A stretch of 64,000 bases of DNA from Paenibacillus sp. FSL H8-0079 (GCF_037991315.1 NZ_CP150300.1:4712001-4776000), one strand, 5' to 3'; positions 25,396 to 35,197 are shown, counted from the stretch's first letter. The notes: generated by a model from the sequence alone, not told the origin. A program made the numbers and translations.

Positions 25396-26598
25396 TATTA
25401 TCCCTTTAAGTAGACACTAAAAAAAAACTTCATGTTATCATGAGGGTTCAAGTGACACTTGGAGGGGGAATTTTATAAAAAAAAAGACAAACATTTCAGA
25501 CCAATACCGAAGAATTCGAATTGAATGCAGTTCAATCGGTTGTCGAAGGTTCTTCGAGCTACAAGGTGGTTACTGAGCGCGAGGGAATTCGAAACTGTTC
25601 ACAACTAAAGGTGTGGTGAAAAAGTGGAAAAACGGGGAAGCGTTCGATGATGCGAAAAAATAGTGTCCCGAACCCACTGAAGGGACGCCCCCGTACAAGC
25701 TTTGGCTGCGCAGAGGAAGAAAGAGATTACCTTCAAGCGCAGGTGGATTATTTAAAAAAGCGGTATCCAAATCTAGTAAAGGAGAAGCGTTGAGCCAGCG
25801 AGAGAACTGGCGCTATCCTAGATGAACTACGCTGCTCACATGGCATTACACGCCTATTAACGATAGCAGGAATCCCTCGATCCAGTTACTACAAATGGCG
25901 AGCAACACAGCCGCAGCGAGACGCAAGACAAGACCGCGATCGTGAGATCAAAGAATGTATGATGACCATTCATATGAACAACAGAGAGTTTGGTTACCCG
26001 CGTATGACAACGGCGCTCTGGGAGGCTGGTCTGAACGTCAATCACAAGAAAGTGTGGCGAATCATGCGGGAACTATCCATACAATCTGTCATTCGCAGGA
26101 AGCGGAAGAAGTCCAGCTATACGCCATCCGTTATCTACCCGGTCTGTGATTCAAGACTTGTTCAACAACGAAATTGTAGCTTGGCAGTTATCTAAACGGA
26201 ACGATGTACAGCTCGTATTGGATACGGTGGAACAATGGACACAAAAAAAGAGACGTTTCGGAAGCCGTGCTCCATTCGGATTAAGGCTTCCAGTATACGT
26301 CTCAGGCGTACAACTCACGATTAGAAGCATTCGGCGTCAAAGACAGCCACTCTCGCAAAGCAACCTGCCTAGATAATGCATGCATCGAATCTTTCTTTTC
26401 ACATCTCAAAACAAAGAAGCTGTACAAGAACCAGTGTAATTCAGAAGCGAGATTCGACAAGCGGTGGAAGAGTACATGTACAGTTACAACTATCGACGTT
26501 TTCAAGCCAAACTCAGACAACGCGCACCAATTGAATATCGATGCGCGTTGTTTGAGTTTGGCTTTTTTTCATCTGTCTACTTGACAGGGGTATGACCA
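25393..26598 (+). mobile_element. Decayed IS3-family element
   Basis: About 1206 bp bounded by imperfect inverted repeats: TGGTATTATCCCTTTAAGTA on the left and, inverted, TGGTCATACCCCTGTCAAGT on the right, both continuing GACA. Plus-strand frames hold an OrfA remnant (AAACATTTCAG...) and an IS3-type OrfB in pieces: HGITRLLTIAGIPRSSYYKW, NNREFGYPRMTTALWEAG, then SVIQDLFNNEIVAWQLSKRN, AVLHSDQGFQYTS-like and KATCLDNACIESFFSHLK in shifting frames. A deletion near 26130 removes the segment with the first catalytic Asp of the DDE triad. It cannot transpose by itself. It truncates the block-A Hsp70 copy. Confidence 0.85.
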
Positions 26599-27034
26599 TT
26601 TTTGCTTGTTGAATATTTAAAACTACCTTATCATCTTTTCTATCGTAGTGGCGTATTTTACAGTTGCGATTGATCCAAAAAAATTTTGAGAAAGCGAAGA
26701 GAACAAAAAACAGATCAATCATGGTATTATCTGACCATAATCAACCTGCTTCGTGTAATGGAATAGCGTTATTTAGGTTACAAAACTTTAGCATTTCTTT
26801 GCGTACAAACAAAATAGCGAAATCTTTTATACGGGTATTACATGGGTTATATGTGTTATTGGTTGTATGATGGAGTCATTCCGCACTTGGTAGCTGCTCC
26901 AAGCTTGAATCTGTTAAAGAGTGTACACAATCTATTTTACAGACTTGAGCAGTTAACTCCCATTGCGGCAATTTATAAATCAGAATAGTAACTTCAAAAA
27001 TAAGTTTTTGTAACTGCTCATATATATTAAACAA
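26599..27034. other. Non-coding stretch containing repeat copy 3
   Basis: From the IS end to the end of the immunity gene at 27035. It holds the dispersed repeat (26716-26890) and a minus-strand frame MIDLFFVLFAFSKFFW at 26722 that resembles the first codons of the orphan toxin at 15563, cut off before any toxin domain. Nothing else was recognised. Confidence 0.5.
26716..26890. repeat. Dispersed repeat, copy 3
   Basis: About 175 bp similar to 15563-15740 and 783-935 (TACGGGTATTACATGGGTTA, GTGTTATTGGTTG). As in the other copies, it follows an immunity gene (27035-27736) on the minus strand and precedes cassette debris. Confidence 0.8.
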
Positions 27035-27736
27035 CTATTCAAAACCAATTACAATCCATTCATCTACATAGCTCCAAAAATTTATATTATAATTCGGTTG
27101 TCTTTTTGCTGACCAAAAAGTCGCATTATTATTATTACAATTTTGATAGTCTATTACAATATACGTTCCCATACCATTTGTGAAAAAACCAAAAGATGAT
27201 TCTAAATTAATTCCGATGGGTTCTTCTAATTCATCAATTATCCCCCATTCTAAATCCTCGTCTCCTAGAAACGTTACAGACTTGATAGGGACTAGCCCCA
27301 TAGATTCACTAGCATAGTAATAAAAACCATTGTGAACTTCTTCATAGAATTTTTGAATTAAGTTGGGCATTTTCTCCCAAACTTCACGTAATTCCTTATT
27401 GTTAAATTGATCCTGTGGATTACGTCCCTCGTAATATAATATGTTTCCCTTAGAATTTTTGATTGTATATAGAACCGAAAAATCCTCCCCTGATTGCATT
27501 AATTCAACATCTACAAGAAATTCGCTTAAATAAGATATTGTGTTGCGTAATTCTATCCGTAGATATTCTTTCCAAATTCCTAGAATTCTTTTTATTCTGA
27601 CTGTGCTATCTTGTTCTTTAAAAATATCATACCAATCATCTGGAAGTTGGTTAGTTGCAATACTACTGATGTCTTTATGAGTAAGCAATCTTATCTCTTG
27701 GTTATATTTTCTTAAATACTTCAATTTATCATCCAT
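27035..27736 (-). CDS. Probable immunity protein to the HNH effector (SUKH-like?)
   Basis: A protein of 233 residues when started at ATG 27736 (MDDKLKYLRKYN); a TTG four codons earlier abuts the GGGAG site and is less likely. The C-terminal half (GFFTNGMGTYIVIDYQNCNN, FWSYVDEWIVIGFE) resembles the closing strands and helix of SUKH proteins (D-E-W-x-x-I-G), but the N-terminus does not show the classic entry motif. It begins 17 bp after the stop of VgrG 27753-30983, which carries an HNH nuclease. Immunity by position is likely; the family is tentative. Confidence 0.6.
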   Translation of the reverse strand: MDDKLKYLRKYNQEIRLLTHKDISSIATNQLPDDWYDIFKEQDSTVRIKRILGIWKEYLRIELRNTISYLSEFLVDVELMQSGEDFSVLYTIKNSKGNILYYEGRNPQDQFNNKELREVWEKMPNLIQKFYEEVHNGFYYYASESMGLVPIKSVTFLGDEDLEWGIIDELEEPIGINLESSFGFFTNGMGTYIVIDYQNCNNNNATFWSAKRQPNYNINFWSYVDEWIVIGFE

Positions 27737-27752
27737 TGAAATTTTCAACTCC

Positions 27753-30700
27753 CTACTTGTTATTCAAATTATTCAAATCATCTATTTGCTTTTGTAGCTT
27801 CCTTTCTATTTCTCTTTCAATAATCATCATTCTTTGTCTGAATTCAGAATCGATTTCAATTTCACCTTTCTTTCCTTTTTTATAATGAGTCCATTCTTCA
27901 AAGGTTTTTGACTGTTTTGAAGTATTGGCTGACTTGCTTAATCCAATAAAGTTATCTGGATTATTAAGAACTTCAAGCTGTTGTGATTTTGTTAATTTCC
28001 CGAAACCGTCCATTTTAGTTATATTATTCATTGGTACGATATGGTCTGCTTCTAAAGAACCTATAAAAGTTTTTCCGGGTATTGCTTCGTCCTTTGTCTC
28101 CACATTTTTGTTGTGTCCCTCATTAACCTTGTCTCTTAACTCTGGTGTTGGCGTTTCATCTCTCAATATTTTATATTCTTTATCAGTAATTTGTCTATCT
28201 CCATAACGAGGCGGTGTCCCAACATCTCCCGCTCCCTCAGTGCCTTCCGAATCATCCTTCGGTTTGTTTGTTTTCGGATTCTCCGGTTCGGTTGATTTAG
28301 GTGGTTTAGTATCCGCTTCAGAATTATCCTCAACCTTATTTGGCAGAGATTTCTTCCATGAGTTCACGTCATTTGGAGTAGCATCTTTTTCTGGATTCGT
28401 CTTAGTTTCGGTATCTTTTGGTTTCTGTTTTGGTGGCTTCTGGTCACTATCCGCTTGGTTAGGTTTAGTTTCAGGTCCAACTTCAGCTTCTGTTTTACCA
28501 CCAGAACCTGCTTGTCCCGTTTTTTTCGACTTATCCCCGCTCCAATCGCTTCCTCCCCCAGAAACGATCCTCATTTTCTGGCTATCTGTCCATTTCTTCT
28601 TTACAAATGTCGTTGCTGTTTTTAATCCTTTACCAACAACTTGCATGACCTTTCCTTCAATGTCTGGCGTCCTTACCCTTAGATTACCACCAATCATCGT
28701 TCCGTTCTCTATTAAATCGCGATGCATTTCATAATCGTAGATCATCTCTACGAATTTCTCATGGCTAATCGGATTGTAAATCAACTGTGTCAGATATTTC
28801 ATCTGTTCCAATGTCAGGTCCTGACGCAACCAAAAATCATAATCTCTTAATTCCTCGACGGTAATATTATGATATATGCCAGCACTGTCTAATGCCCATG
28901 AAATTTCTTGGTAGTAGGGCGAAAAGAAGGTTTGATGTTGAACATCGTCTTTCTCCACACTCTTGAAAAATTCCAGCGACTTCTGCAGGTCACGTTGGAA
29001 TTTTTCACGCGCCCATTTCTCACGGAAGTAACTCGGAATCTGCTCATAAGCAAGGCTAATCTCCTTGTTCTGTTGTTCCAACTTCTTAAAGAAATCGGTC
29101 ACCGAAGTCGATGTAGTCAGCTCTTTGGCGGCCGTCAGCATTTTACCAAGCATCGTCCATTTCGCTTCGTTCTCCTGCTGTTGGAGCTCGGTAAATCTGT
29201 TCGTAAATCGGTCTAGCAAATTCAGAGCCGAAGGCTTGAAGGAGCCTATCTTCGGCACGCTCGCGATCAGACCCGTGGCAACGGCAGCAATACCTACGCC
29301 GATGGCTGTCTGAGCAGCAATCCCCCCTAGAGCTCCCAGGATCGGAATCATAGCAGTGATGGCCAATGCAGCTCCAGCCAACGATCCATCTTTCGGGTTC
29401 GTCGTTGATGCCTGCGTCACTGCAGCAGCCTCTGCGGCTGCTGCGGCCTGAGCTGCTTCGTACTCCTCAATCGGCATCAGCGGTGGCTCCGGCTCCGGAG
29501 GCAGATCCGCCACATGAACAGGCGCTTTGTTGCTGCCCTCCTGTTGCAATAGACCTGCTCGTACGTTGGCCTCCCCGTCCAAAATGAAGCTACCACCCCC
29601 GCCAAGCAGCCAAATCGCTTCTGGTGCTGTGGCTTCGATCTGTCCGGCCGCAAGCAGGATATTGCTGCCTTGAATGGACAGATTGCCTGGACTATTCAAT
29701 ACGATCCCCTGATCATTTAAGGTAATCGTCAACCCGGATCCAGATTGCAGTGTAACCTCCTCAGGCGACATCCCGATAGAGCTTCCGGCAGGATGCCCCC
29801 AGACTTTATGCTCTGTCCCTCCGTTAGTGGAACGTTTCCCCTCAGAGATAGAATGACGAATGTACGCTCCGGATTCCAGACTACTTGGAAAATATAATTC
29901 CACCTGATCCCCGATCTCCGGCATCATGTATAACCCGCTATGCCCTTCCGCAGCATAAACTGGCGCGACCGGATAGGGGCAAGCGGAGCCTTGCGTCATC
30001 GGGCCCTCATCCATGGGTAATTTGATCTGAATGTGATCATGAATCACGCGGACCACCTCGCCGTACAGCGATAACCCAATCAGGTCCGATAGGTTGCATC
30101 TAGGTACACGAATGTGGTCTTCGAGTACCATGCGGTATGTCGTCATGAGTAACCCGGATTCCAGTCGCGAATGGGCATACACCACGGTCAGCTCTCTGCC
30201 ATCTGGAAGTTCGACCTTGTCTCCCAACGCATAGGTCTCGACACTTTCCACCGTATATTGCAATACGCCTTGCGATCCCTTGGGGCCCTGAATGATATAT
30301 CGATCTTCCGTTCCGGAGCCGTGCCAGTCGATTCCAGCCAGCTCCTTACGAACCTGATAAGGTTGGTCTTCTGGCCATTTCCACAACTTACCTGCGGGCA
30401 AACCGATATACAGTTTTGGTGATGCCGCTGTGATTTCGGGGACCAGCACTGTACCGAATCGCGAGGCAAGCCTGCGTAGGAACATCCAATCGGTCTCTTT
30501 ATATTGTAATACAAGTCCGCTCAATGAGGTATTTTCGGTAACCTGATCCATGACATCCGAATAGCGGTAAGAATTCATAATGAATTGAATGAGTTCTTTG
30601 AACGTCCACCCTCTGTTTTGAAAGGCTCGTTCCTCAATTCGCATATCCATTTGATAGGAGTTGGACAAGGCTTCAAGTTCGAATCGATAGACCCCTCCCG

Positions 30701-30983
30701 ACAAATGAACCGAGAGCGATGTCATTACGCCATGGAAGAGTCTCCTCACTGATCTACCATTTTCATCGACTTGTCTGAGTACGATAGATTCCCCTTCAGC
30801 CTGAACTTGAAGAACGCCCGGCCCATCCTCTTCCGGAATTATACCGCTGACGTAGAGTTTCGCATGCTCGTTCACTTGGCGGGTAATTTGCACGCCTTCT
30901 AACCACTGTGCACGATAAGGCCAATATAGACGTATTTGCTCATAGCCGATCTGGTCGAGTTTTTTCTCCGTAATTTCACTCAT
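27753..30983 (-). CDS. vgrG: VgrG spike-effector with HNH nuclease C-terminus (block B)
   Basis: A 1076-residue protein. ATG 30983 (MSEITEKKLDQIGYEQ) is preferred over the TTG two codons upstream, because it sits 3 bases after the DUF4280 stop as in block A. Domains: gp27-like part (ETDWMFLRRLASRFGTVLVP), OB-fold and beta-helix (MPEIGDQVELYFPSS), PPEPEPP, Ala/Gly hydrophobic stretch (AALAITAMIPILGALGG), helical domain, a Pro/Lys/Glu-rich linker unlike that of block A, then a nuclease with LEADHIVPMNNITKMDGFG and NPDNFIGLSKSANTSKQSK, the DH...N...H/N-type HNH centre. It should carry a DNase into target cells. The immunity gene follows by 17 bp. Confidence 0.88.
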   Translation of the reverse strand: MSEITEKKLDQIGYEQIRLYWPYRAQWLEGVQITRQVNEHAKLYVSGIIPEEDGPGVLQVQAEGESIVLRQVDENGRSVRRLFHGVMTSLSVHLSGGVYRFELEALSNSYQMDMRIEERAFQNRGWTFKELIQFIMNSYRYSDVMDQVTENTSLSGLVLQYKETDWMFLRRLASRFGTVLVPEITAASPKLYIGLPAGKLWKWPEDQPYQVRKELAGIDWHGSGTEDRYIIQGPKGSQGVLQYTVESVETYALGDKVELPDGRELTVVYAHSRLESGLLMTTYRMVLEDHIRVPRCNLSDLIGLSLYGEVVRVIHDHIQIKLPMDEGPMTQGSACPYPVAPVYAAEGHSGLYMMPEIGDQVELYFPSSLESGAYIRHSISEGKRSTNGGTEHKVWGHPAGSSIGMSPEEVTLQSGSGLTITLNDQGIVLNSPGNLSIQGSNILLAAGQIEATAPEAIWLLGGGGSFILDGEANVRAGLLQQEGSNKAPVHVADLPPEPEPPLMPIEEYEAAQAAAAAEAAAVTQASTTNPKDGSLAGAALAITAMIPILGALGGIAAQTAIGVGIAAVATGLIASVPKIGSFKPSALNLLDRFTNRFTELQQQENEAKWTMLGKMLTAAKELTTSTSVTDFFKKLEQQNKEISLAYEQIPSYFREKWAREKFQRDLQKSLEFFKSVEKDDVQHQTFFSPYYQEISWALDSAGIYHNITVEELRDYDFWLRQDLTLEQMKYLTQLIYNPISHEKFVEMIYDYEMHRDLIENGTMIGGNLRVRTPDIEGKVMQVVGKGLKTATTFVKKKWTDSQKMRIVSGGGSDWSGDKSKKTGQAGSGGKTEAEVGPETKPNQADSDQKPPKQKPKDTETKTNPEKDATPNDVNSWKKSLPNKVEDNSEADTKPPKSTEPENPKTNKPKDDSEGTEGAGDVGTPPRYGDRQITDKEYKILRDETPTPELRDKVNEGHNKNVETKDEAIPGKTFIGSLEADHIVPMNNITKMDGFGKLTKSQQLEVLNNPDNFIGLSKSANTSKQSKTFEEWTHYKKGKKGEIEIDSEFRQRMMIIEREIERKLQKQIDDLNNLNNK

Positions 30984-30985
30984 CG

Positions 30986-31420
30986 TCAAAAGTCCAATTG
31001 CTGTCCGTCATTCTCTATGACGATATCTCCGCCATACAGACACTTGTGCGTACAGTGACTGAGCAGTGCAGCTTTCCCTTCCACCTTGGTATCTCCCTTT
31101 CCATGAAGCCAAGGCATGGTCAGCACGGGAACGCAAGGCGCTTTCTTAACCCCATAGATGTCAACCATCGTGCTTGCCGCTACTGCTGGATTAGCTGGAT
31201 TGGAACAGTTACCGAATGATCCAATATGAATACCTGGAACATAATCCTCGACAGTCATCTTCGCCTTCCCCTTGATATATACGCCATGACTGAATGGTAT
31301 CTTCAATCGTGTACGCTGCGTCCCGCAATTGCATTTAAGTATTGCTCCTGCAACGACATAGCTTTTAGAGGCTTCTCCAGCCGTATGAATCTGGGCATCA
31401 TGATCTTGACTTCGCACCAT
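30986..31420 (-). CDS. DUF4280 PAAR-like spike-tip protein (block B)
   Basis: A 144-residue DUF4280 protein: VAGAILKCNCGTQRTRLKIP, HGVYIKGKAKMTVEDYVPG, PCVPVLTMPWLHGKGDTKVE and LLSHCTHKCLYGGDIVIE. It differs from the block-A copy mainly in the first 20 residues. Either of two adjacent ATG codons (31423, 31420) may be used. Its stop lies 2 bases before the long VgrG start. It probably sits on the VgrG trimer as the metal-bound tip. Confidence 0.85.
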   Translation of the reverse strand: MVRSQDHDAQIHTAGEASKSYVVAGAILKCNCGTQRTRLKIPFSHGVYIKGKAKMTVEDYVPGIHIGSFGNCSNPANPAVAASTMVDIYGVKKAPCVPVLTMPWLHGKGDTKVEGKAALLSHCTHKCLYGGDIVIENDGQQLDF

Positions 31421-31435
31421 CATAACCTCTCCCTT

Positions 31436-31951
31436 CTAATTCGTTTGTTCCAAGTCCAACGGAATGAATTGTACTCCTGCCACATCTCGCCGCAGAATGC
31501 TCTCCGACAACGCCAGATTGACAATGATCACGGTTTCGTGCAGCTCCATCAATTGGAACAGGGGTACATCCGGGAAATCTCGCTTCAGTACGATCCGCTC
31601 CAGACTTCCATCCATGCGCCGACGGGTATGAGGAGATAATACGTTTGCCAGTGCAGGAGGATGAATGGCCCAATACGTCTCTTGGGTCATTCGCTCCTTG
31701 TCCGTTAATACGGTAGCCCTTCGCTTGAGCTGAGGACAATACAAAATAAGTGTTTCAAGCAATTGATCTGAAACCAAGGGAACCGGCTGTTCCAAATAAT
31801 CCGTATAATCGACATGGAATCCGCTTCGCACATAAAGGTTAATGGCTGTATGCTCACTGCCCGAATCATGAAAAGCCTGATTCCAGGTCCTGCGTTGCAG
31901 TTCACCGACAGGCTCAGTCTCTACGCGGTGTATCCATCTGGGATCGGCCAT
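31436..31951 (-). CDS. DUF1629/Imm11-like protein (block B)
   Basis: A 171-residue counterpart of 20410-20925: MADPRWIHRVETEPVGELQR, LEQPVPLVSDQLLETLILYC, TYWAIHPPALANVL and VIIVNLALSESILRRDVAGV. It starts in a TAATG overlap with the pentapeptide gene. Being present in both blocks beside unrelated toxins, it is better seen as an apparatus or adaptor protein than as toxin-specific immunity. Confidence 0.55.
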   Translation of the reverse strand: MADPRWIHRVETEPVGELQRRTWNQAFHDSGSEHTAINLYVRSGFHVDYTDYLEQPVPLVSDQLLETLILYCPQLKRRATVLTDKERMTQETYWAIHPPALANVLSPHTRRRMDGSLERIVLKRDFPDVPLFQLMELHETVIIVNLALSESILRRDVAGVQFIPLDLEQTN

Positions 31952-33057
31952 TAGACGAAAGTATCGGATAACCCTCGCCTCCTCTGGGCATCGTCAAAAA
32001 TCGCACCCTCCACATCAGCACCCTCCCATAACGTATCTGTTAGATTGGCTCCACGGAATATGGCTCCACGAAGGTGTGCCCCCCGGAAGTCAGCACCTGA
32101 AAGGTTTGAATTCTCGAAGTTAAGTGCATCGTATTCTGGACCCTGAGCGAGTCCTTCCGGATGTCCCACCTCCCCTATTATCTCCCTGAAAACAGCTCTT
32201 TCCAGAGAACACCCGCTGAAATCTGCCCCATATAGAATGCTTCCGGTGAAATCGGTGTTCTCCAGACTACAATCGCGCCAACGTGTCCCTATCAAGATAC
32301 AGCGTTGAAAATCGGTAGAATGCATATCGATACGATCAAAACGGCTGTAACGAAAATCCAGATCGTTGCACTCCATTTTGCTCATATCTAGTCCCTGAAA
32401 ATGCGCGTACATGACCTCCAGACCATCACTTTCTTCCAATGCTTCACCAATCTCCTCAATGCTCCTAGTCCTTTGATCAAAACGAAATACGCACTCACTA
32501 GCATCCAAGTATTCTCCTACACGTACTTCGAATATCTGTTCCAGATCCATAAGGGAGTTCCATTCGAAGTCCTCCAGCGCGCTACAGCTACGGCGTATAA
32601 AATGTACAAGATACCGATTCACCAACGCCGCTTCCTGTAACATGATTCGTTCCAGTTCTACCACTGTAACGGTTCCTTGATAGTGAGGAAGTTCTTCTCT
32701 TAATCCATTGAGCATCCGCTCAAGACACTCATAGGCCCAGTGGGAAGAATAGAATGAACGGATGGGTGTTCGATCCAGCAACCATGAAGCATCGTATGCT
32801 TCGACCAGGACATTCATCGCCCCTCCAAGAAGTTCTGTTCGCAACATAGAATATTGAATGTAAGCGATCGGCCCTTTCGCCCCACGCTTTTGGGCGTCGC
32901 TGACTTCCTGAACCATAAACCTGAAATGACTTTGGAGCTCAGCTGTCAATTCCGTATACCTTGTATGCAGCGTATGCTGCAAATCATCCATAAGTTTGGC
33001 CCGCGCAGGTTTTACCTGATGGGTATAAAAATGTAATATAGATTCCTTGCGATCCAT
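31951..33057 (-). CDS. Pentapeptide-repeat adaptor-like protein (block B)
   Basis: A 368-residue protein: helical N-terminus (1-220) and pentapeptide-repeat C-terminus (about 230-355: CNDLDFRYSRFDRIDMHSTD, TDFTGSILYGADFSGCSLER, SNLSGADFRGAHLRGAIF). It has the same architecture as 20925-22049, with clear sequence divergence in the helical part. ATG after GGAGGGATAATTTCC-type spacing. It lies between the short VgrG and the DUF1629-like gene. Function unknown; a scaffold for loading or trimer matching is possible. Confidence 0.75.
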   Translation of the reverse strand: MDRKESILHFYTHQVKPARAKLMDDLQHTLHTRYTELTAELQSHFRFMVQEVSDAQKRGAKGPIAYIQYSMLRTELLGGAMNVLVEAYDASWLLDRTPIRSFYSSHWAYECLERMLNGLREELPHYQGTVTVVELERIMLQEAALVNRYLVHFIRRSCSALEDFEWNSLMDLEQIFEVRVGEYLDASECVFRFDQRTRSIEEIGEALEESDGLEVMYAHFQGLDMSKMECNDLDFRYSRFDRIDMHSTDFQRCILIGTRWRDCSLENTDFTGSILYGADFSGCSLERAVFREIIGEVGHPEGLAQGPEYDALNFENSNLSGADFRGAHLRGAIFRGANLTDTLWEGADVEGAIFDDAQRRRGLSDTFV

Positions 33058-33093
33058 TGGAAATTATCCCTCCTGCCCATACGTCACCCTATA

Positions 33094-34509
33094 CTAGTTG
33101 GCTTTCACTTCTGATCCACTCATTTTTGCTTGTCCATCCAATTTGAATGTCCCTCCCCCGCCTTCCAGCAACAATTGCGAATCGGCAGATAACGTTATTT
33201 TCTTCCCGGCTTTGAGCGAGATATTGCCCCCAGCAGACATCCGAATCTGCTGGCTTCCGATAATCTGAATGCCCTCGTCCCCGCTGAGACGTATGAACAC
33301 CTCGCCCTCTTTGCTGCTAATGGAGATGGAATCTGGGGTCAGTCTGATTTCTTTGCCATAAGGCGTACGGAAAATTTTATGATCCGGTTTGTTTAATTGG
33401 TTCGTTCCAGTTACCTTATTATCCAGACGGGGTGCTCCTGTCGCATAGGCCTCTTCTTCGTTTTGCGTTGGAAAATATACGGCCACCGGATCACCCACTT
33501 CAGGCATGACATACCAACCTGTCTGGCCCTCTGCGATGTATGGCGACTGATACAACAGCCACAACGCTTCCTCTTCCTCCTGTTTTTCATCACAGTCCAG
33601 CTGAACTCTTACATGACCACCATGCACTGAAAGGATGCGACCAAGTAAGGAGCTTCCGGCAATGATCGAATTGTAATATGTCTTCTGTCTTAGTCCTCTA
33701 TGAAGGCTAAGTACATATTGGTGCTTCACTATTCCTCCCACAAGCTCGGTATATGCCTCAGTCACATATAGGCTTCTGCCTCGGAAGGTAATATGATGTC
33801 CAAGCTCCATCACCTGATCTGTCTCGATTTCATATATAATGAAATCTGATTCGTTGACCTTTATCGTATCGTTTTCGGTAAAGTACATGAATGGTGCCAT
33901 GTTTTTGCGGATTGTATAACGTGTATTGTCCAGATCGATTGAGTTTCCGTGCTCAAAGACGCCAAAATAAAATTTGGGGCTGTCAAACTGAGCGGCCGGC
34001 ATTAAGCTCGTGTGAAAGCGAGAAGCAAGTCTCCTGAGAAATGCCCAATCCGTTTCTTGATATTGCACGGCAACCTTCCCGATCTTGGCCCCCCCTGTTC
34101 CCTCATCAATCACGTCCAGCCCCGGATAATCCTGATCCAGTTCCTTTAACAAATCGGGTAACTTCATTTTGACATTTTGAAATGTACGCGTTCGTTTTGT
34201 AATGTCCATCCGGTATGTATGTGAGATGGCCTCCACGTGGAGCGTATATACACCTCTGACAACCTGCACTTCAACAGATAGTGGAATGCCTTTGAACAGA
34301 GGCTTCTTATTACCATCCTCATCTTTTTGCCACACTTCAATTGGGGTATCCTTATCCGTAACATCGACATAGCGATCCTTCCATTCCTCAGACACCATGC
34401 CCTTAAACACGAGCCGAGTGTGCTCATTCATTTTTTTCCGGATCGTCAGTTCTTGCAAATGCAACAGTTCATATGGTTCAATAATCAGATTTTCATAAGT
34501 CAGACTCAT
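33094..34509 (-). CDS. vgrG: Short VgrG-like spike protein without toxin domain (block B)
   Basis: A 471-residue protein, the same length as the block-A copy when started at ATG 34509 (MSLTYENLIIEPYEL). The ATG three codons upstream directly abuts the GAGAGGGG site and is unlikely. It has a gp27-like region (YQETDWAFLRRLASRFHTSL), OB-fold (GSSLLGRILSVHGGHVRVQL), MPEVGDPVAVYFP, and a terminal beta-helix ending EGGGGTFKLDGQAKMSGSEV. Toxin-free spike subunit of the block-B apparatus. Confidence 0.85.
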   Translation of the reverse strand: MSLTYENLIIEPYELLHLQELTIRKKMNEHTRLVFKGMVSEEWKDRYVDVTDKDTPIEVWQKDEDGNKKPLFKGIPLSVEVQVVRGVYTLHVEAISHTYRMDITKRTRTFQNVKMKLPDLLKELDQDYPGLDVIDEGTGGAKIGKVAVQYQETDWAFLRRLASRFHTSLMPAAQFDSPKFYFGVFEHGNSIDLDNTRYTIRKNMAPFMYFTENDTIKVNESDFIIYEIETDQVMELGHHITFRGRSLYVTEAYTELVGGIVKHQYVLSLHRGLRQKTYYNSIIAGSSLLGRILSVHGGHVRVQLDCDEKQEEEEALWLLYQSPYIAEGQTGWYVMPEVGDPVAVYFPTQNEEEAYATGAPRLDNKVTGTNQLNKPDHKIFRTPYGKEIRLTPDSISISSKEGEVFIRLSGDEGIQIIGSQQIRMSAGGNISLKAGKKITLSADSQLLLEGGGGTFKLDGQAKMSGSEVKAN

Positions 34510-34530
34510 GTTTCTCATCCCCTCTCAACT

Positions 34531-35166
34531 TCAATGGATCGCAAGTGAATTAAGAATCGTCTCCCCAGGCTCCAGCCAATCGCGCTTTTCTTCATCCGTG
34601 CAATTAAATCCGTAAACAAGAACTGACTGGTCTAAAATCGAAAAACCGATATGGTTATAAATCTGATTATTCAACCCCTGAACGGAAAACTGACAGTAGC
34701 CCGTGAACTGTCCCGTTTCAGTAATTCGAACGCCATGTTTCTCCCATTGTCTGATAGGCTGCGTCCCTCGAATGACATTGGCCATCGTTTCGGTAAAGGA
34801 AGTCAGCTCCTCTTCCGAAATTCGATGCTCCAGCCTGTTAAACGTAAAATTGACTGTCCCTGAATCATTGGTATATATCCATTCCGGCCGATGAGACGAA
34901 GGATACTTCATGCTCGCTTCCTTCTCTGAAATTAAACGCAATGAACGTGGAAGGGATATGGCTACCCTACTATCGTACAGCTCAGTTCGTTTTAGAAATA
35001 CGCTTTCCTTTCCAATACGGAGCCTCGCCGGCAGCTCTGCTGAATCAATAGCCTGAGATTTATGTGCCAATTTAACCGCCTCTTCAATTTCACTGTTCTG
35101 ACCATTCTCTTCATTTTCACGATGGTTATATAATATGGGAATTACTTTGCGATCGAGATATTCCAT
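34531..35166 (-). CDS. DUF1795/DcrB-like putative effector chaperone (block B)
   Basis: A 211-residue protein if started at ATG 35166 (MEYLDRKVIPILYN), where similarity to the block-A copy begins; AAGGAAG lies 11 bases upstream. Core: YPSSHRPEWIYTNDSGTVNF, FTETMANVIRGTQPIRQWEK, GYCQFSVQGLNNQIYNHIGF, LVYGFNCTDEEKRDW. The pattern suggests the DcrB/DUF1795 fold used by Eag chaperones of type VI effectors. The adjacent effectors have hydrophobic Ala/Gly segments such chaperones would cover. Inference from pattern and place. Confidence 0.55.
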   Translation of the reverse strand: MEYLDRKVIPILYNHRENEENGQNSEIEEAVKLAHKSQAIDSAELPARLRIGKESVFLKRTELYDSRVAISLPRSLRLISEKEASMKYPSSHRPEWIYTNDSGTVNFTFNRLEHRISEEELTSFTETMANVIRGTQPIRQWEKHGVRITETGQFTGYCQFSVQGLNNQIYNHIGFSILDQSVLVYGFNCTDEEKRDWLEPGETILNSLAIH

Positions 35167-35197
35167 ATCAAGAACAACTTCCTTTCCTTGTGCTGAA

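Noticed and set aside
26513..26722. Short minus-strand frame beginning MIDLFFVLFAFS as a real gene
   Set aside because: It has no ribosome binding site, runs into the IS end without a domain, and only shares a few first codons with the orphan toxin at 15563.
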